Below, piece by piece: positions 12,447 through 12,656 of a DNA stretch of 12,656 bases (within the stretch, counting starts at the first letter, position 1; each line of letters opens with the position of its first letter). This stretch comes from Desulfurococcales archaeon (GTDB lineage: Archaea; Thermoproteota; Thermoprotei_A; Sulfolobales; Ignisphaeraceae). A program made the position numbers and the translations under genes. The DNA lies in the NCBI GenBank assembly GCA_027037025.1, contig JALWBS010000032.1, forward strand, positions 1-12,656. Reading direction: 5' to 3'. The notes below the pieces were generated by a model that was not told where the DNA came from, did not search any database, and saw only the letters and a program-made list of their open reading frames with translations.

Positions 12447-12656
12447 AACTCCTTCCCTATCTCTAGAGGGTCGTGAATAACGATTCTATCCCTAAGCATC
12501 TGCTTAGCTATAGCGCTTCTCAGCTCGCTCTTCCTAACGACGATGATGTCCATAGGCACTCCCTTGGGTCGGAGTCTATGCACGAGCTCCTCGATCTGCT
12601 CTACATCGTCGTTATCCTTTATCACCACCAAAACGTCGTAATCCCTAGGCTCATCG
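12443..12656 (-). CDS. MNT-type nucleotidyltransferase, partial (C-terminal part)
   Basis: Enters from the right edge; about 70 codons are inside. The first residues, DEPRDYDVLVVIKDND, hold the DXD of the nucleotidyltransferase signature with the hydrophobic strand that follows it; the GS part lies outside the window. Next come EELVHRLRPKGVPMDIIVVR, in which D of MDIIVV is the likely third acidic residue, and the usual ending RDRIVIHDPL. Such minimal nucleotidyltransferases normally pair with a HEPN protein as antitoxins; the frame after the stop here is too short to be a complete HEPN gene, so the partner is lost or lies upstream. Family call good, length unknown. Confidence 0.85.
   Translation of the reverse strand, partial: DEPRDYDVLVVIKDNDDVEQIEELVHRLRPKGVPMDIIVVRKSELRSAIAKQMLRDRIVIHDPLEIGKEL

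Noticed and set aside
1..12656. CRISPR arrays, tRNA, rRNA, C/D-box RNA or insertion sequences
   Set aside because: I looked for regularly spaced repeats, T-loop-like GGTTCGAATCC segments, RTGATGA/CTGA box pairs and transposase motifs and saw none that hold up.

Overview
The window looks like chromosomal DNA of a hyperthermophilic crenarchaeon (Thermoproteota). The signs are an ADP-forming acyl-CoA synthetase, a PaREP1-family protein, HEPN/MNT pairs, frequent GTG/TTG starts, AGG/AGA arginine codons, TATA-box promoters and GGAGGTG-type ribosome sites. I cannot name a genus. Except for the metabolic gene at the left edge, the content is accessory.

Layout. 1-657 (minus): 5' part of the alpha subunit (or alpha domain) of an ADP-forming acyl-CoA synthetase. 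769-1512 (minus): an MNT nucleotidyltransferase abutting a HEPN protein, a type VII-like toxin-antitoxin pair. 1651-2034 (plus) and 2107-2628 (minus): two convergent small helical proteins, one HEPN/PaREP1-like and one clear PaREP1. 3061-8178 (plus): five genes in one direction behind a TATA box and a perfect dyad: an alpha/beta protein, a 655-residue coiled-coil protein with a C-terminal winged helix, a coiled-coil protein with one hydrophobic segment, a Snf7/CHMP-like coiled-coil protein, and a Vps4/CdvC-like AAA ATPase with an MIT-like N-terminus. 8511-9386 (minus): an FHA-domain protein. 9452-9880 (minus): a decayed copy of a Ser/Thr kinase gene. 9880-10440: gene-poor, with a hairpin plus T-run and a decayed ORF. 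10462-10824 (plus): a coiled-coil protein with a C-terminal membrane helix. 11039-12295 (minus): a membrane-anchored Ser/Thr protein kinase. 12443-12656 (minus): the 3' part of a second MNT gene.

Main interpretation (inference). The five-gene block resembles an accessory ESCRT-III/Vps4-type membrane-remodelling module, separate from a standard cdvABC locus. The Snf7-like protein would be the filament, the AAA protein the disassembly ATPase that recognises its tail, the hydrophobic-segment protein a membrane anchor, and the large coiled-coil protein a scaffold or regulator. The FHA protein and the transmembrane kinase just downstream suggest phosphothreonine control, and the decayed second kinase shows that part of the locus has turned over. 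The alternative is a phospho-regulated defence or chromosome-related AAA module; the flanking HEPN/MNT and PaREP1 genes fit an accessory island. All homology calls were made by eye from motifs.
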